A stretch of 64,000 nucleotides of DNA from Centroberyx gerrardi. Lineage: Eukaryota; Chordata; Actinopteri; Beryciformes; Berycidae. Positions 11,578-23,332 of this stretch are shown one piece after another; positions within the stretch are counted from its first letter, which is position 1; each line of letters begins with the position of its first letter. The stretch lies in contig NC_136003.1 in the NCBI RefSeq assembly GCF_048128805.1, forward strand, positions 23,960,840 to 24,024,839, given 5' to 3'. Below the pieces are notes generated by a model. That model worked only from the letters and a program-made list of their open reading frames with translations, was not told where the DNA came from and searched no databases. Position numbers and translations under genes: made by a program.

Positions 11578-14500
11578 TTATAGTCATAGACAAACCTTGA
11601 TGCAACTGACTGGCAGCTGATGGTTAGGAATAGCATTATCCTTTTTATGGCTTTCCTCTTGGATAAGCAAGAGTGAGCGATAAGCTTTCTCCCATCAGAA
11701 CAAAAAGGCTCTCCTTATTGGCTCTGAGCAGAGGGACCAGATGAAGAATAGGAGGCCGTTGAGGCAGATCATCGTAGATAAAAACACTCTGAGAACACAG
11801 GTGGCGTGAGACTGCACTGCGCTGTCTGATGTGTGACTGAGTGACGGCTACCAGTAGCGCAGGGTTGACTGGGCCCATCAGCAGACGTGACACCAGCGCC
11901 AGTCTGCAGCGCCAACCAGCAACCAACATTCAGCATGCACGACCGAGGATAAACCCCGCCGGACCTTTCTCCCTCTCCCTCCGTCTTCTTCTTTACCCTC
12001 TGTCACCATTCTGCCAGAACGGTGATGGGAGGAGGTGGAGTGTTGTCAGCGTGGCAAAGTGGTGTGCTGAATAGTTTGAGACATTGTTTACCCTGATTTG
12101 TGTAACCTTGTTAGGTAGTCATCTGACAGCAATTCATCTGATTAGGAGACTTATTCAAATGTGGCACAGGCGGAGAGAAAATCCCCGGGAATGAGCCTTG
12201 ATAGGCAGCATATTTGGGGAAATATTGGAAATTGCATGTAAACACCTTTAGTTGCTGTGAAATGTCACCCTGCCACTATCATGTTTTTTAAGAGAGGGAA
12301 AAAAGCAAAAATTGCATTCAGCAATCAACTGCAAAATAACAATTCATTTTAAAATGAGGTGACTCATGTGCCACATTGGATAACTGAAGTGATGACTATG
12401 GGGTTATTTTGCATTCAGTACACACAATCCAGTCAGCATTTCATGCATCCATTTACCAAGACCCTTAAAACTAGCCTAAGTACGACTAAATCTACAGTAT
12501 CTATTTCCTTTCCATATCCTCTTTCTGAGATCTCCCTCCCACGTCCATCCTTTATGCCCCATACCAAGCCAGGTCTTCAATTTAATTCCCCATCTGTGGC
12601 CAGCTTGAAATATTATCCAAGAAATGAGATCCGTGACCCTGAATACAGAGCGTGGAGCAGCATAGGGAGCAGGACGGGGACATGGCCTGATTCTGTGGCT
12701 AAGAGGCATGCCTTAGCATGGGGAGGAGGCCTGGATCCCCTCCCCAAGTGGCATGGCTAAATATTTGCCCTCCTCCACTTGGCTGTCTAGACGCGTCCAC
12801 TCAGCCCCCTTCCCATCACTCCTCTGCTCTGTTCAGCGGCGAGAGTTGGCGCGGTCAGCCAGGCAGGGCGCCAAACCCATGACAAAAAGTTTCTCCTCGC
12901 TGCCAGAGGTCGCGGAAGTTCACCAACCTGGAAAGAATGGGCTTCGCATTTTGAAAACCTCTGGGCCACCGTTTGGGGAGTCGCGCACACACACACACCA
13001 AGTGAGGGACAGAGAAAAAAAAACGCTGTCAACCGGTCTTTGTGCTTCCCAATGATTTGGAGAAAGGAACCCTCAGAACTGAACGAGCGGCCTCTGTGGA
13101 TTTCTCTGAGTTAGTGTTCCATATTCATTACCTTTTTTCCACACTCACATGGCGGGGTTTTAATTGCCAACAATTCAGACTAAAAAGCTAGATGAGAGGA
13201 ATGACAGCCATGCCTCTCCAGAGGGAGAAGGGGGGGAGGTCCGCCGCCACCGCTCGCAACCGCATAGACACACAACAACTAATAAGTGCCCTCATTACAC
13301 ATTACTAGATTATCCCCTCGGCTATCGGCTCTCAAGTAAATTTTTCTCCACCGCCGAGACACGCAATCACTGGGCTGCAAGGCGCCAGTGAACCAGCAAA
13401 CATCACTGCCATGTAGTCACTTAAGCTGCAATACAAGCAACCCTGTACGGATCATCAAACAAATAAACATCTTTGATTGAATAAATGTGTCCTCTCTTTC
13501 CTCAGAGTAGATCACTGACGACAAATGTGAGGGGGAATAGGAAAATTATGACGATTGTGAATTGTATTAACAAATCAAGGGAAGTCATCATAAAATATGA
13601 ATCATTCCAGGCAACATTACTGTAACACATTGCCTATGTTGGCCTAATTAGACTTACAATTAGTTGTTACACTGTAATAGAGTTAGTTGAGCCATTTGTT
13701 AGGATAATGTGTATCCAAGCCTCTGTGCTGCCACATACCAAAGAAATCATCTACAACTGATCTAACAAGCTTATTCCATGGAATTACTAGCTTTTTACAC
13801 ACAGCAACTTTCAGGATTGCCGCATGTCAAGCGACCGTGTGATGAGGAAGCAATCTGCTTGAGAAGATGAGGAAACATGTCTGTTACACATGCTGTTTTT
13901 CATTGCTCTGCACTGGCTGGTTGTTCCGGGTGCTGGTTATATTCTGTCACATTAATGTTGTGGTAGAGGATATGTTGACAGAGAGAGGACATTGCACATT
14001 GAGACTGTAGGGCTTTTCTCAGGCTGGTGGCATTGGGACATGAAGACAAGTGTGTGTGTGTGTGTGTGTGTGCGTGTGTGCGTGCGTGTGCGCGTTAGAG
14101 GAGAGGGTTGCCTGTGGTGCTGAGCATGTGGAGGCCCACCCACTCACCAGCCTCGCGGCCCTCGTCATTTCGCATCAATCCACAGCCCCTCAATATAAAT
14201 AGGACAGGCGTCCTAAAGCTACGCAGTACTGAGAGAGGCAATGGCATTATGCGTCGACCCTGGGCCCCTCAGCTTGAAATATGACTACGCCAGCCTGTTG
14301 TGATGGCAGTCTGCCTCCCTCACTTGTACGTCACTCTATCCCTCATGCTCCCTCACACTCCGTCTATCTCTTTTGACCCCAACTCCCTTTAAAACATCTG
14401 TAAAACAGCGGCGTTGGAGCAAAAGCACGCAATCTAGAGCAGGAACTAGTGACCGTGGCACACCGAACCACTTGTCACTCTGGTTTTCACAATTGTTTAA

Positions 14501-15280
14501 GGGTGTTTGACACGAGTCGGCTCGGCCCTTGCCTGCTGCAGAACGTACAAAGTGTGCTAAACACTTAACTCAACTAACTAAATGTATCTGGGCTGGGAGG
14601 AAACGGAGGCGGTGCACTAAAATAGAGAGTACAGTTCCACACGGTAGGTTCCCCGTGGCATCGCAGAAGCTTCGCACTTCATTACTGCAAGGCCAGCGAC
14701 GTGTGAAGCCGTTATGTAGGAGCAGTGGCGGGGGGGTGGGGGGAGAGACTGATACCCACACATAAAGTGCTTTCTGGAAGCAGGATCAAGCCATTCACAT
14801 GGAAACACTGTTTAATATATTCAGACAGCTGGGAGGTGTTGTCTGTTGTCCCGGCGTCAACTGACTCAAAGAGGGTGAACAAACAGCTGGCAGGACATTC
14901 TCTTGCTCCACATCACCACAGCTCTGTTTACATGTATACTTTTAACAAACTGATGCACATGCATGGTACAATTAACAATGACTCACAAACCATATAAACT
15001 CCAAGCTATTGTCATGCAACAGAATCAAAGACCAAGATATGTCCTCCTGTCTCTCACCCAGGAAGCAAATCAGTGTCTTCTACTTCCATCCAGTGGCTAA
15101 GAGCAGAATGTCACACTCCTTCATGCTGCTCTTGACGGCAGCACAACTGTATTTCACTTGCGCCTCCACCTGCACTGGCACAGCTCCCAGTAATGCAAAA
15201 GTTAGTTGTAAAGTCTTGGCTTATGCTCACCTTAACCTAAAGCAATGCATCATTCTTATCTAAATGTAACACCTTTCTAC
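11578..15280. other. Gene-free stretch, possible conserved non-coding DNA
   Basis: No exon or RNA gene supported. About 13.06-13.42 kb is a non-repetitive island containing TAAT-core and E-box-like words ('ttttaattgccaacaatt'). This composition is often seen in conserved regulatory elements near developmental genes. A (TG)n microsatellite lies at 14051-14094. Nothing else stands out. Confidence 0.5.
14051..14094. repeat. (TG)n microsatellite
   Basis: TG run with CG interruptions. Confidence 0.9.
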
Positions 15281-15287
15281 TGTACCT

Positions 15288-15592
15288 ACCGCTTCCTTAA
15301 CCCTTCCTGTAACTGGTTTAACTTCAGCCTGATTCACAGTCCCGCGGTATAACAGAAATAGAACCCGGGTAGATTTCATTCCCTCAGCCATCAGACTTTT
15401 GAACAGTGCAGTGTGAGCAGAGGCAATAAATGAAATGATGGATTGTACAGCACTCCATATGTGGGAATGCACTGTATGTTTGTCATATATGTTGTATACT
15501 GAATGTATGCTTGTACTGCTGGCTGTGTCACAAAACAAATTTCCATGTGAATGCACAATGAATGATATTGTATCGTATTGTATGGCATACTA
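15288..15592 (+). mobile_element. 3' end of a LINE (Rex1/Babar-like reverse-transcriptase element)
   Basis: A plus-strand frame ending at the TGA at 15414-15416 reads FIPSAIRLLNSA just before its stop. That is the C-terminal motif common to fish Rex1-type LINE polymerases. It is followed by a short 3' untranslated stretch ending in the imperfect tail 'tattgtatcgtattgtatg'. Everything upstream of the last few dozen codons is absent or unrecognisable, as expected for a 5'-truncated copy. The family name rests on the motif only. Confidence 0.6.
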
Positions 15593-16256
15593 AGATACTA
15601 AGGTCACTTTTCTTGACCCGAAGTGAACTACGTCTTGTTACCAGCCAATGCAGTTGTCCTGTCTGCATAGCAACAACCTTCTAAAAGGTTAGCAGGGTAC
15701 AAAATGATTCTGTCTTCGAGGTCTTCTACCTTAGATGCTGGAAACAAATCCTTTATTCAGTGTTTCGGTACATTGTGAGTATGAGGATGTGGTCTGCAAA
15801 GGCTATTTGATGGGTAGCTGCCCACTGAATCAAGAAGAATAGCTGATTATTTTGAAATCAGCATTTTGATTAGACTAGCACTGGCATGCGTAGTGCCCAA
15901 AGCGTACAAGTGGGTGCACAAGTACTTCTGCAAACTAGTGTACAATCAACCATTCATTTTCAATCAAGAACTTTATGATTCATGGTACTATCCCAGGGCA
16001 CTGATTTGACTGCCATTACCAAGCATTTAGCGCTGATTCAAATTCTGGCTGTTGACATTCATTTAACGAGCCAGGCTAGCAGACAAAGTTTCTACACCCG
16101 TTTTCATTCAAATGGACAGCCGACAACAAAACAACCTCTAGAAATCATGGGCTGATCCTTACAAAAGTAGGTAAGATGAATAATGTGTGAAAGAATATTT
16201 TCACTTCAGAAGGCTTTTATTCAGTCTTAACATTTCTCTACTGCCTTTGCCTGATC

Positions 16257-16538
16257 CTAGCAACTGTTTCAGACAAAGAGAGTGGGAGGATAACTAAGCT
16301 GAGTAGCTAAACTAAGAACTTCCCCTTTTGATATTCCTTGCACTGACATGACGTCAAGTGGCCATGTTTGTAGGTGTAAATTAACATACCTCATCCATGA
16401 AGCAGACGAGACCACAACTCTGTGCAGCGTGTCCAGTCGAGCAAAGAAGGCCTCTAGTGTTGAAGGTGTCTCTGCAGCGCCCGCACTACTCCGGCTCAGC
16501 TGGTGCCTCAGACAGCAGTTCAGACGTCTCCTTAGAGC
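16257..16538 (-). CDS. Candidate 3'-terminal exons of an unidentified gene
   Basis: A minus-strand open block at 16390-16538 is bounded by a good acceptor ('gatctgttcag') and a good donor ('ATGAG' then 'gtatgt'). It reads ALRRRLNCCLRHQLSRSS near its start and LEAFFARLDTLHRVVV near its end. A second acceptor at 16264-16265 ('gtctgaaacag') would join in phase to two codons and a TAG at 16257-16259. An AATAAA follows at 16221-16216 on the minus strand. I do not recognise the protein and found no upstream exon with matching phase before ccdc43. It may be the last exons of a real gene, a relic, or chance. Confidence is low. Confidence 0.25.
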
Positions 16539-16539
16539 C

Positions 16540-19428
16540 TGAACAGATCACAGGACAAAGCACCAGAGTTTAAATCTGAGGGTTCAGCTGCCGGTTCAGT
16601 CCCTGTTCAGGTGTCATCTCAACACTGCAAAAGTACCTGCACTGACACTGCCAGGTGGTAGGACGATGAACAATGAGCAAAGCGTTGTTAAATGTGGAAA
16701 CATTTTGAATAAAAATGCACATCTGGAAATATTTCTGTAGATATGCTCTATAAGCCCTATAAGCATTGCATTATGTTTCATGTGTCAGTGTGTAACAATG
16801 TCAAATTGCATTGTCCCTTTCAAATAAACAAACAAATAAATAATAAAAACTGTTGGCAACTCCTAACGATGCGCACCTGCACATCTGCTCTGTAAATCTA
16901 ATATGGAGAGCCAACTAAACACATTCACACACCTGCATATGTGCCGTAAACTACAAACATCTGACAACCTGTAAATCTGTTAATAGTCAAGATAGCAAAA
17001 ATTATTTTGAGACAATAGGAATTATGTTTTAGCATGACGAGGATGCTGTATATTTGGTTTCATTATATTCTATCATTCTTTTTTGTTGTGATTATTTATC
17101 ATGTTTAGTATGCACTTCTGCTGTAATCATTTGCTGTTTTATCTTCCATACGTTCTATTCATTCTATTCTTATCAATATCATATTCTTGGCTGCTACAAT
17201 GACCCAATTTCCCCACAGGGACCATTAGAGGTGCTCCACTGCTCCAGTTGTTCCTTGCAGGTAGGTTCATACATTCTTAATGTGCTTAATGTGGAAACTG
17301 AGTAGTAACATTTGTTAAAAGAGGAATTCAAGCTGTATTTCGTTTTTTAATTGAAGTCATTTTTATGAACTAAAGTAGAGAAAAATTGGCTTATAAGAGG
17401 TGCTTAATATATCTTGAAGCTAAAATGCAACCAAAATGAAATGAATTCACTTATTACAATAAGCTTAGATTGTTCCATCAATATGTATGAACTTGAACAA
17501 CTGCAGCTAGAACCAAGGCTCTATTCTGCGTTACCATCGGGACACAAAACCTTGAGCCGTTCAACTGACTATGAATTGAAGACTGACATTGCGGGCTTTT
17601 ATGTACATTGCAAACCTAAAATCCTTGTAATGTATTTTTCAGCTTTTACATTCAAATGAGCATTTTTCATAGTCGTGCTGAAAGAACCAGAATGTTCCCA
17701 TATCCCTAAAAATCAAGTGAAATCCAGTCTCCCTGGTCCCTGTCTCTGTGTTTATAAACTCAGTCTCCCATTCAGTGACAGCAGAGCCGCTCCAGGATTT
17801 ATCTCCTGATGACATCATCCAAAAAGTCTTGGCTCTCCTTTCTAGCTTTGAGGAAGACATATTTATATTCACAACCTAGACGGAAATGTCCAAGATAATA
17901 GCAATCACATATGCTAATTCTGTTCTACAGTGAATTTTACCTTTAATGCACTTAAATTAAAAATCACTAAAGTAGTCCACCCTAGTCAATGCAGATACAC
18001 ACTTGGAAATTAACTGGAGCAAATTGACTTAATGTGACTTAATGCATGAAAATGGATGCAGAGTACTGTATCTGGGAAATGGGACGAGGCCCCAGATTAT
18101 GCCCTTACTATAAAAAGGACAGTTCATTATAGAAATATTCAAATAAAATTGAATTAGTAAAAACAAATGGCCCTTAAAAAAAAAGCAAGAAAATGTATTC
18201 AAGATCACCTTAAGCCATTATTAATTTGCATTTGTAGGTTATACATATTGAACAAACTGTCAATGGGTATACTACTAATTTAATACATAAATATAAAACA
18301 ATGTGTGCCATTTAAATTTTAACTATGCTAAACTGTAATGGAAATGGCTGTTTAAGGGGCATTTTCCGCTCCAAGGTGCAGATGGCTGTAAGGATCAATA
18401 ATATGTTGAAGGGGAAATTCAGATCAATCCCAATCAAGCCTGTTCAGAATTCACAAAGGTCTTTTATATGGCAGGTCTGGTCTAGTACAATTCACATTAA
18501 CTACAGCTGCACACAAAAAGATAAAACCACAGAAAACGTGTACAGGCTTGAGCTTAATAACACGTGGATGACAACTTCTCACTCATTTCTGGCTATGGAA
18601 CAGCAGCGCGCATCCGCACCAATGCTAGTACAACCAGCACACACCACGTGCTGATCCATGCAGTCCACATGTGAAGCTCACTGTTGTGAGAGGTATTTTG
18701 TCGCCCTCATGTGGCCTGATGTACCTCATCCACCGAAGTACTCGTCAAAAACTTCACTTTTCATATGCCAAGGCCAACAAAAAACTTTGAATTGTCTGTC
18801 CAGCATTTTTCACTAAAGATGGAGGCTAAAATACGTTTGTTGATTCGGCATTGACCAAATCTGTGATAACTTTGTCTTAATCGATAAATTCCATATTTAT
18901 AAATACAATTTTATGGATAAAAAAAAGAATATGCTTAATATTTTATAAGGTTATGAACTATAGTTGAGTATTGATATACCGTTATGAACGATATATAAAT
19001 ATTATCCTGTATTATTCCTATTATTAGAAAGCTGTGAAATTGATAAATGTCTTTCCTTTAAGGTTTTCTTGTAAATTGTAAGCTAATGTACCCCGTACTT
19101 CTTGTAAGATAATGTACCCCGTACTTTGCACCACAGACTGTAGTACAAATTATTTGCACATAGCCTACTTAGATTTATTTTGTATGTTTCAGTTACTTTT
19201 TTGTCCAATAAAAAAACACCTCTTTTATTGCGCCTGCACGTCTTCCAGAGTAAACATAGTCCAATATGACTGGCGAAATGAGATTCCTACGTTCTCACCT
19301 GGACGGTTTTCCTCGTTTTTTATAAAAAAGAAAACTGTTTGGAGCATCTAAACATCTGTTGTATCACTATCTGCACAGGCAATCACAAAGGACAGCCGTG
19401 CTCTATCGAAGGACCCCAAAGGGCCAAG
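16540..19428. other. AT-rich intergenic stretch upstream of ccdc43
   Basis: Mostly AT-rich sequence with no convincing exon. A decayed retroposon tail is likely at about 17040-17240 and is related to 31740-32225. A minus-strand open frame at 17639-17872 has no usable splice sites. A 26-bp-period tandem repeat with a 17-bp core lies at 19084-19126. The ccdc43 promoter should be in the last few hundred bases, but no TATA box was found. Confidence 0.5.
17040..17245 (+). repeat. Decayed non-LTR retroposon tail
   Basis: Contains 'ggctgctacaatgaccca', closely matching 'tgctgctgcaatgatcca' at about 32161-32181, in a similar T-rich context. The two stretches look like copies of one 3'-truncated retroposon family. 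No coding part is left. Confidence 0.45.
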
Positions 19429-22400
19429 ATGGCTGCGCCCGTGACAGACGCCGGGGAGTTTGAAAGCTGGCTAAATGAGCGACTAGACTCCTTGGAAGTG
19501 GACCGGGAGGTGTACGGGGTGTATATTTTAGGCGTCCTACAAGAAGAGGAGAGCGACGAAGAGAAAGGAGATGCGCTTCAAGGAATTTTATCCGCGTTTC
19601 TGGTGAATATCCACAGCGGCATGCCCCGCCTAGCTACTACCGCTGAGTTGGAGTCATTTGTTGTTGTCTGCCAAAAACTAGCGTTGGTGTCAGCTGTCAT
19701 ATATGGAGCAAGATACCGGCGTTAGTTATAGCAGTGGTTGTTTAACAGGGTCCAGGGACCCAAAGCACACATACCTGCCGTTCTCTCTTTTATGGATTGA
19801 ACGTTAGGCCAAACTCCATTCAAAAATCTGGAGTCTGGGGTTAAATGTAGCCTTTCTTTTCAGGGAGTGCCACATAACATTACCTGGTAGAACATAATTT
19901 GGATTCGTTAGGGTCTTCTGGTAAATTCGGCATATAAATCCAACAAGCATAATTTTATTAAATGTCACCCTGGTACACACCACGGTGCATTTTGGTGGAA
20001 GAAATTGGTGGGAACAGGTGTGAGATTTAATTGAAATACGTGCTGATTGATGTACCATCCATTGGATCTGTATCTCTTCATTTTAGATAAGCTGTCATGA
20101 CAGTCGTTGGTAAACTAGAGCAGGTGTGATGACAGTTTATCACGGTCAGCTGTTTCTATTATTAGCTTAAAGGGGAATACTGTTCAGAGAATACACATAA
20201 ATCAGGAATACTGATAAATGTTTTGTCATGTTCTCCGTGTGCAGTTTAATCAGAGTATGTGAACATGAAAAGGCTGGAAACCAAGAGCCAATATGTAACG
20301 TCAACAAGCTAGCCTTTTCTATTGACAGTGAATGGGAAACAGGCGATGTGTACTCATGGAATCATTAATCTGATAACAATACATTTAAATCAAATGCATT
20401 ATTTCACCTTTATGTATTTTACAACAAAATCATGCTGGCATTGCCCCAGTCTGCTTCCATTTCATTTCTACCTATAGAAGACAGAGGTGAATGTTCACTA
20501 GTACAAACTGAAGTGTGTCTGGGTGTAATAACAGTATTTTAATGCAAAGACTAAATTTGGTAACATTCTGCTTTAAAGCTTTTGAGTTACACTTAATTAT
20601 ATACAGTAGACTGTGGGATCACTATTAAGAGAAACTTAAGTGCTACAGTCAGTACGGACTAGCTGTGAATGAGTCCAGTGGGTCATATAGTCTTGTGTAG
20701 GCTACCGGTGAAATACCAGACTGTTGTCTACAATGTGTCCCATATGTACAGATTGTGCTGATACAAGGCCATTGGTTAGCACACACAAATCGGCTCTTGA
20801 GTATTTAATGTGAAGTATTAACTGTCCTTTGTGTGCAGGAGGAGGAAACCCTGGACGACGTCTGCAGACAGATCATCAAGCAGTGGACAGAGAGCTGCGC
20901 CCGATCAGCAGCCAAGGGCGATGCTGATGACGGTATTTATTTCATTTAACTTCTATTCACCCAAATTCCCAGTCTCATTGAAATGAGGGAGGGGAGGGGA
21001 GACCTGGCCAAGAAAGCTGCATCATGGCCAAGAAAGCTGCATCATGACAAACATAAATGTTTCAGAACAGCAACACACAGCAATGTATAAAGTCAAAATA
21101 CAGTTAAAAGTCAGATAAAAGAGAGAACAAAGTAAATTTTTCTATATAAGCACTCCTAAATGCAATACTCCAATATGAAACCAGCAGGCTCCACAAAAAT
21201 ATTGAAATCTTGAACAAAGCAAAAATAGTTTCTGACTGAGTCTGCCACAAGATCCTTTATCAGTTTGAACTCCCAGAGAGATTCACTTTTAGTTTTAGTT
21301 TAAAATAATTTGCTTTTGAAGGAGCAGAGTGAATGAAGACACTTTTGTCTAAGTCTGACCTTAGGGGACAGATAACAAAAACAATTCCTGAGACTGCAAT
21401 CAGAAATTCCACAAAGATTGTTTTGCCATTGCTATTACTGGAAAGTAATTGTCTCTGCACACAACCATACAAGTGTGTGTATTGTCTGGAGCCTTGAGCT
21501 CAGACAGGCGCCCTGTGGCTCAATCTGTTAATGTACCTTCATAATTGCAGCTAATTGCAAGTACTTGTTTATCACCTCAGCGGTCCAACTTTACTTCATA
21601 ACAGCCAACAAGATCAAGTTTATTTGCAGTTTGGCTGTGTACTCTGTGGTAAGCAGAGCTCTTTGTGTGTTTCCCCTGTCTGTAGTTGAGGTTCAGGCCA
21701 TCGCCAGCATGATAGAGAAACAGGCTCAGATCGTGGTGAAACAGAAGGAGGTGACTGAGGAGTCCAAGAAGAGGAAAGAGGCCCTGCTCGCTCAGTATGG
21801 CAATATTACAGACGAAGAGGAATATCCTTGGTTTTGCAAAGTGTAACGAGGGTAAGGCTACGTTCACACTGATTAGAACAGCATGTATGTTTCAACTCTG
21901 TGACTTTTCTTTGACCGTGCACAGGGAAGAAGAAGGTATACATCTTAGGTTGTGTCATCCAATGAATGTCTACTCAGAGGTATTCTTAGTCCTTAAAATG
22001 TTTGTCAGTTGTTTCCTTGACATAAGCACTGAAGCTGAGGAAGAGGAGTCAACAAGTGCGACTAATTTTCCTGTAAGTGATAAATGTATCCTTTCTAAAG
22101 CTATCTGTATGAAACCAGAGGAGGCCATTTATAATCACATTGAATTCAGTTGTTACCTATTGCAATAGGTGCACAACTATGGGTGTTTACACAAGTAATA
22201 CACAGTTCCAATCATTTACGCCTCTGTAGTAGTAATGTAGGTAAATAGTTAATTAGAAGAACAGATTTGCTTTTGTCCAACTGTCCTTTACTGAGAGTGT
22301 CAGCGCTGTTCAAGAACACCAACGTGGAGGAGGTCCTGAGCAGGCAGAAGCAAAAGCGGGATCAGGCTCGCGAAGACGCTCAGAAGAAGAAGGAAACGGA

Positions 22401-22491
22401 CAAGATGCAGCGGGAGAAGGACAAACTCACCAAGCAAGACAGGAAAGACAAGGAGAAGAAGCGTACACAGAAAGGTGAACGCAAAAGATAA
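19429..22491 (+). CDS. ccdc43: Coiled-coil domain-containing protein 43
   Basis: Five coding exons were assembled: 19429-19602, 20839-20932, 21686-21821, 22030-22085 and 22304-22491. Together they give 215 residues, against about 224 in human CCDC43. The N-terminus has the family signature [20 protein letters not shown], then the [10 protein letters not shown] motif. The middle has EKQAQIVVK and [13 protein letters not shown]. The C-terminus is a charged helix (about residues 155-215) ending [11 protein letters not shown], nearly identical to the mammalian end. The start is the ATG in 'gccaagATGGCTGCG', a good Kozak context; an earlier in-frame ATG gives no family match. Introns 3 and 4 carry minor-spliceosome signals and restore TDEEDEAEEE and SDKSLFKNTN, which match the human protein. 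The family's molecular role is poorly known. The 3' end faces meioc. Confidence 0.93.
20950..21490. repeat. Probable decayed repeat within ccdc43 intron 2
   Basis: The stretch resembles interspersed fish repeats. It contains a perfect tandem duplication of a 20-bp unit at 21006-21025 and 21026-21045 ('ggccaagaaagctgcatcat'). No coding content was seen. Confidence 0.4.
21822..22029 (+). other. ccdc43: U12-type AT-AC intron (ccdc43 intron 3)
   Basis: The intron starts with ATATCCTT at 21822-21829, the exact minor-spliceosome 5' site, and ends in AC at 22028-22029. A perfect U12 branch sequence TTCCTTGAC lies at 22013-22021, with the branch A nine bases from the acceptor end. No GT donor gives an open frame here: reading on meets a stop within about ten codons. 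Using AT-AC joins GA to TGAAGCT and restores the conserved EEDEAEE stretch. Confidence 0.88.
22086..22303 (+). other. ccdc43: U12-type GT-AG intron (ccdc43 intron 4)
   Basis: The intron starts with GTATCCTTT at 22086 and ends at the AG at 22302-22303. A branch-like GTCCTTTAC at 22283-22291 matches the U12 consensus at 7 of 9 positions, 13 bases before the splice site. A tempting U2 donor 13 bases upstream ('cctgtaagt') is out of phase with every acceptor before exon 5, whereas this donor is in phase. The junction codon TCG gives SDKSLFKNTN, against SDKLLFRNTN in human. Confidence 0.8.
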
Positions 22492-23296
22492 AAGTGAAGA
22501 GAAAGGACACTTTGAACGTGAAAGGTTTTGTTGCCGGACAAAAATTAAAAAAAAGAATCAACAGTTGATGCCTCTTTTTAACCTAAACCTCACTGATGTG
22601 AACATGACTTCATTAAGACCCTCTTTGTTCATTGCTTTCTTCAACAACAGTGTCCTAAATGTTGTGCAGGTTTCAAATCCTGGCCATTAATTTTGTGCTT
22701 TTCCCCCTGGACTCTGAAAATGAACAGACTCTGGAAAGCTGTTGTCTAGGAGCAAAAGCTGGAAATCTGTACATGCCCTTGCCTTAGAGTCAGTCTTGCT
22801 ATGTTAATCAGAAAAAAAAAAAAAATAGCTGTTCTTTTTATCTGCTACAGTTCCAGTAGGTCTCTGCCAATATGGTGTGGATCCAACTGAAATGTAGCAT
22901 TGCGTAGCATGCCTTGCCCGAGCCTCGACGCAGCTGCCCCTGAAATGAGCAAAGTAGTCTACTTCTGAAAGACACATTGGATTGATCACTGTAGGAACGG
23001 AGGAAAAATGCCCAGTCCGTTGCAGATTTCTCATAAGAGCGCGTGGAGCTTCTGTTGCTGTCCAATCTGTGCCAACATGCTGCAAACGCCTTCCATCTCC
23101 ACGTTTCAGTAAAGACAAATGTCCATGTCACGTGTGTTTTTTAGTGCTTTCATTTTGACGCTTTAGGTTTTAATTTCCCTGTCTATGCAGTTTGTCTGAG
23201 AATAAGAACAAAGCAGCGGTCAATACCTTTATACCTCAAATGTATCATGTACCATGACTGAATGTTTTGCAATGGGGTTTAACATCTTTTCAAATT

Positions 23297-23332
23297 AATA
23301 AAAACATTTTGAGCAATTTGAATTGCTTTATT
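23297..23332. terminator. Facing poly(A) signals of ccdc43 (+) and meioc (-)
   Basis: AATAAA on the plus strand at 23297-23302 lies about 800 bases after the ccdc43 stop. AATAAA on the minus strand at 23332-23327 lies about 1.07 kb after the meioc stop. They are only 24 bases apart, so cleavage 10-30 bases downstream of each would make the two transcripts overlap. Another minus-strand AATAAA near 23523-23528 could serve meioc instead. Confidence 0.6.

Noticed and set aside
17639-17872. Minus-strand 77-codon frame upstream of the candidate 16.4-kb exon
   Set aside because: The only plausible donor has the wrong phase to join the 16538 acceptor, and no acceptor or promoter is evident.
22073-22078. 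U2-type donor GTAAGT after the codons for NFP in ccdc43
   Set aside because: It looks strong, but no acceptor before exon 5 fits its phase. The downstream U12 donor fits and restores the conserved SDK-x-LF segment.
22804-23131. Two overlapping minus-strand frames of about 100 codons in the ccdc43 3' untranslated region
   Set aside because: Neither shows a known domain. Both lie between the ccdc43 stop and its poly(A) signal, so they are best read as untranslated sequence.
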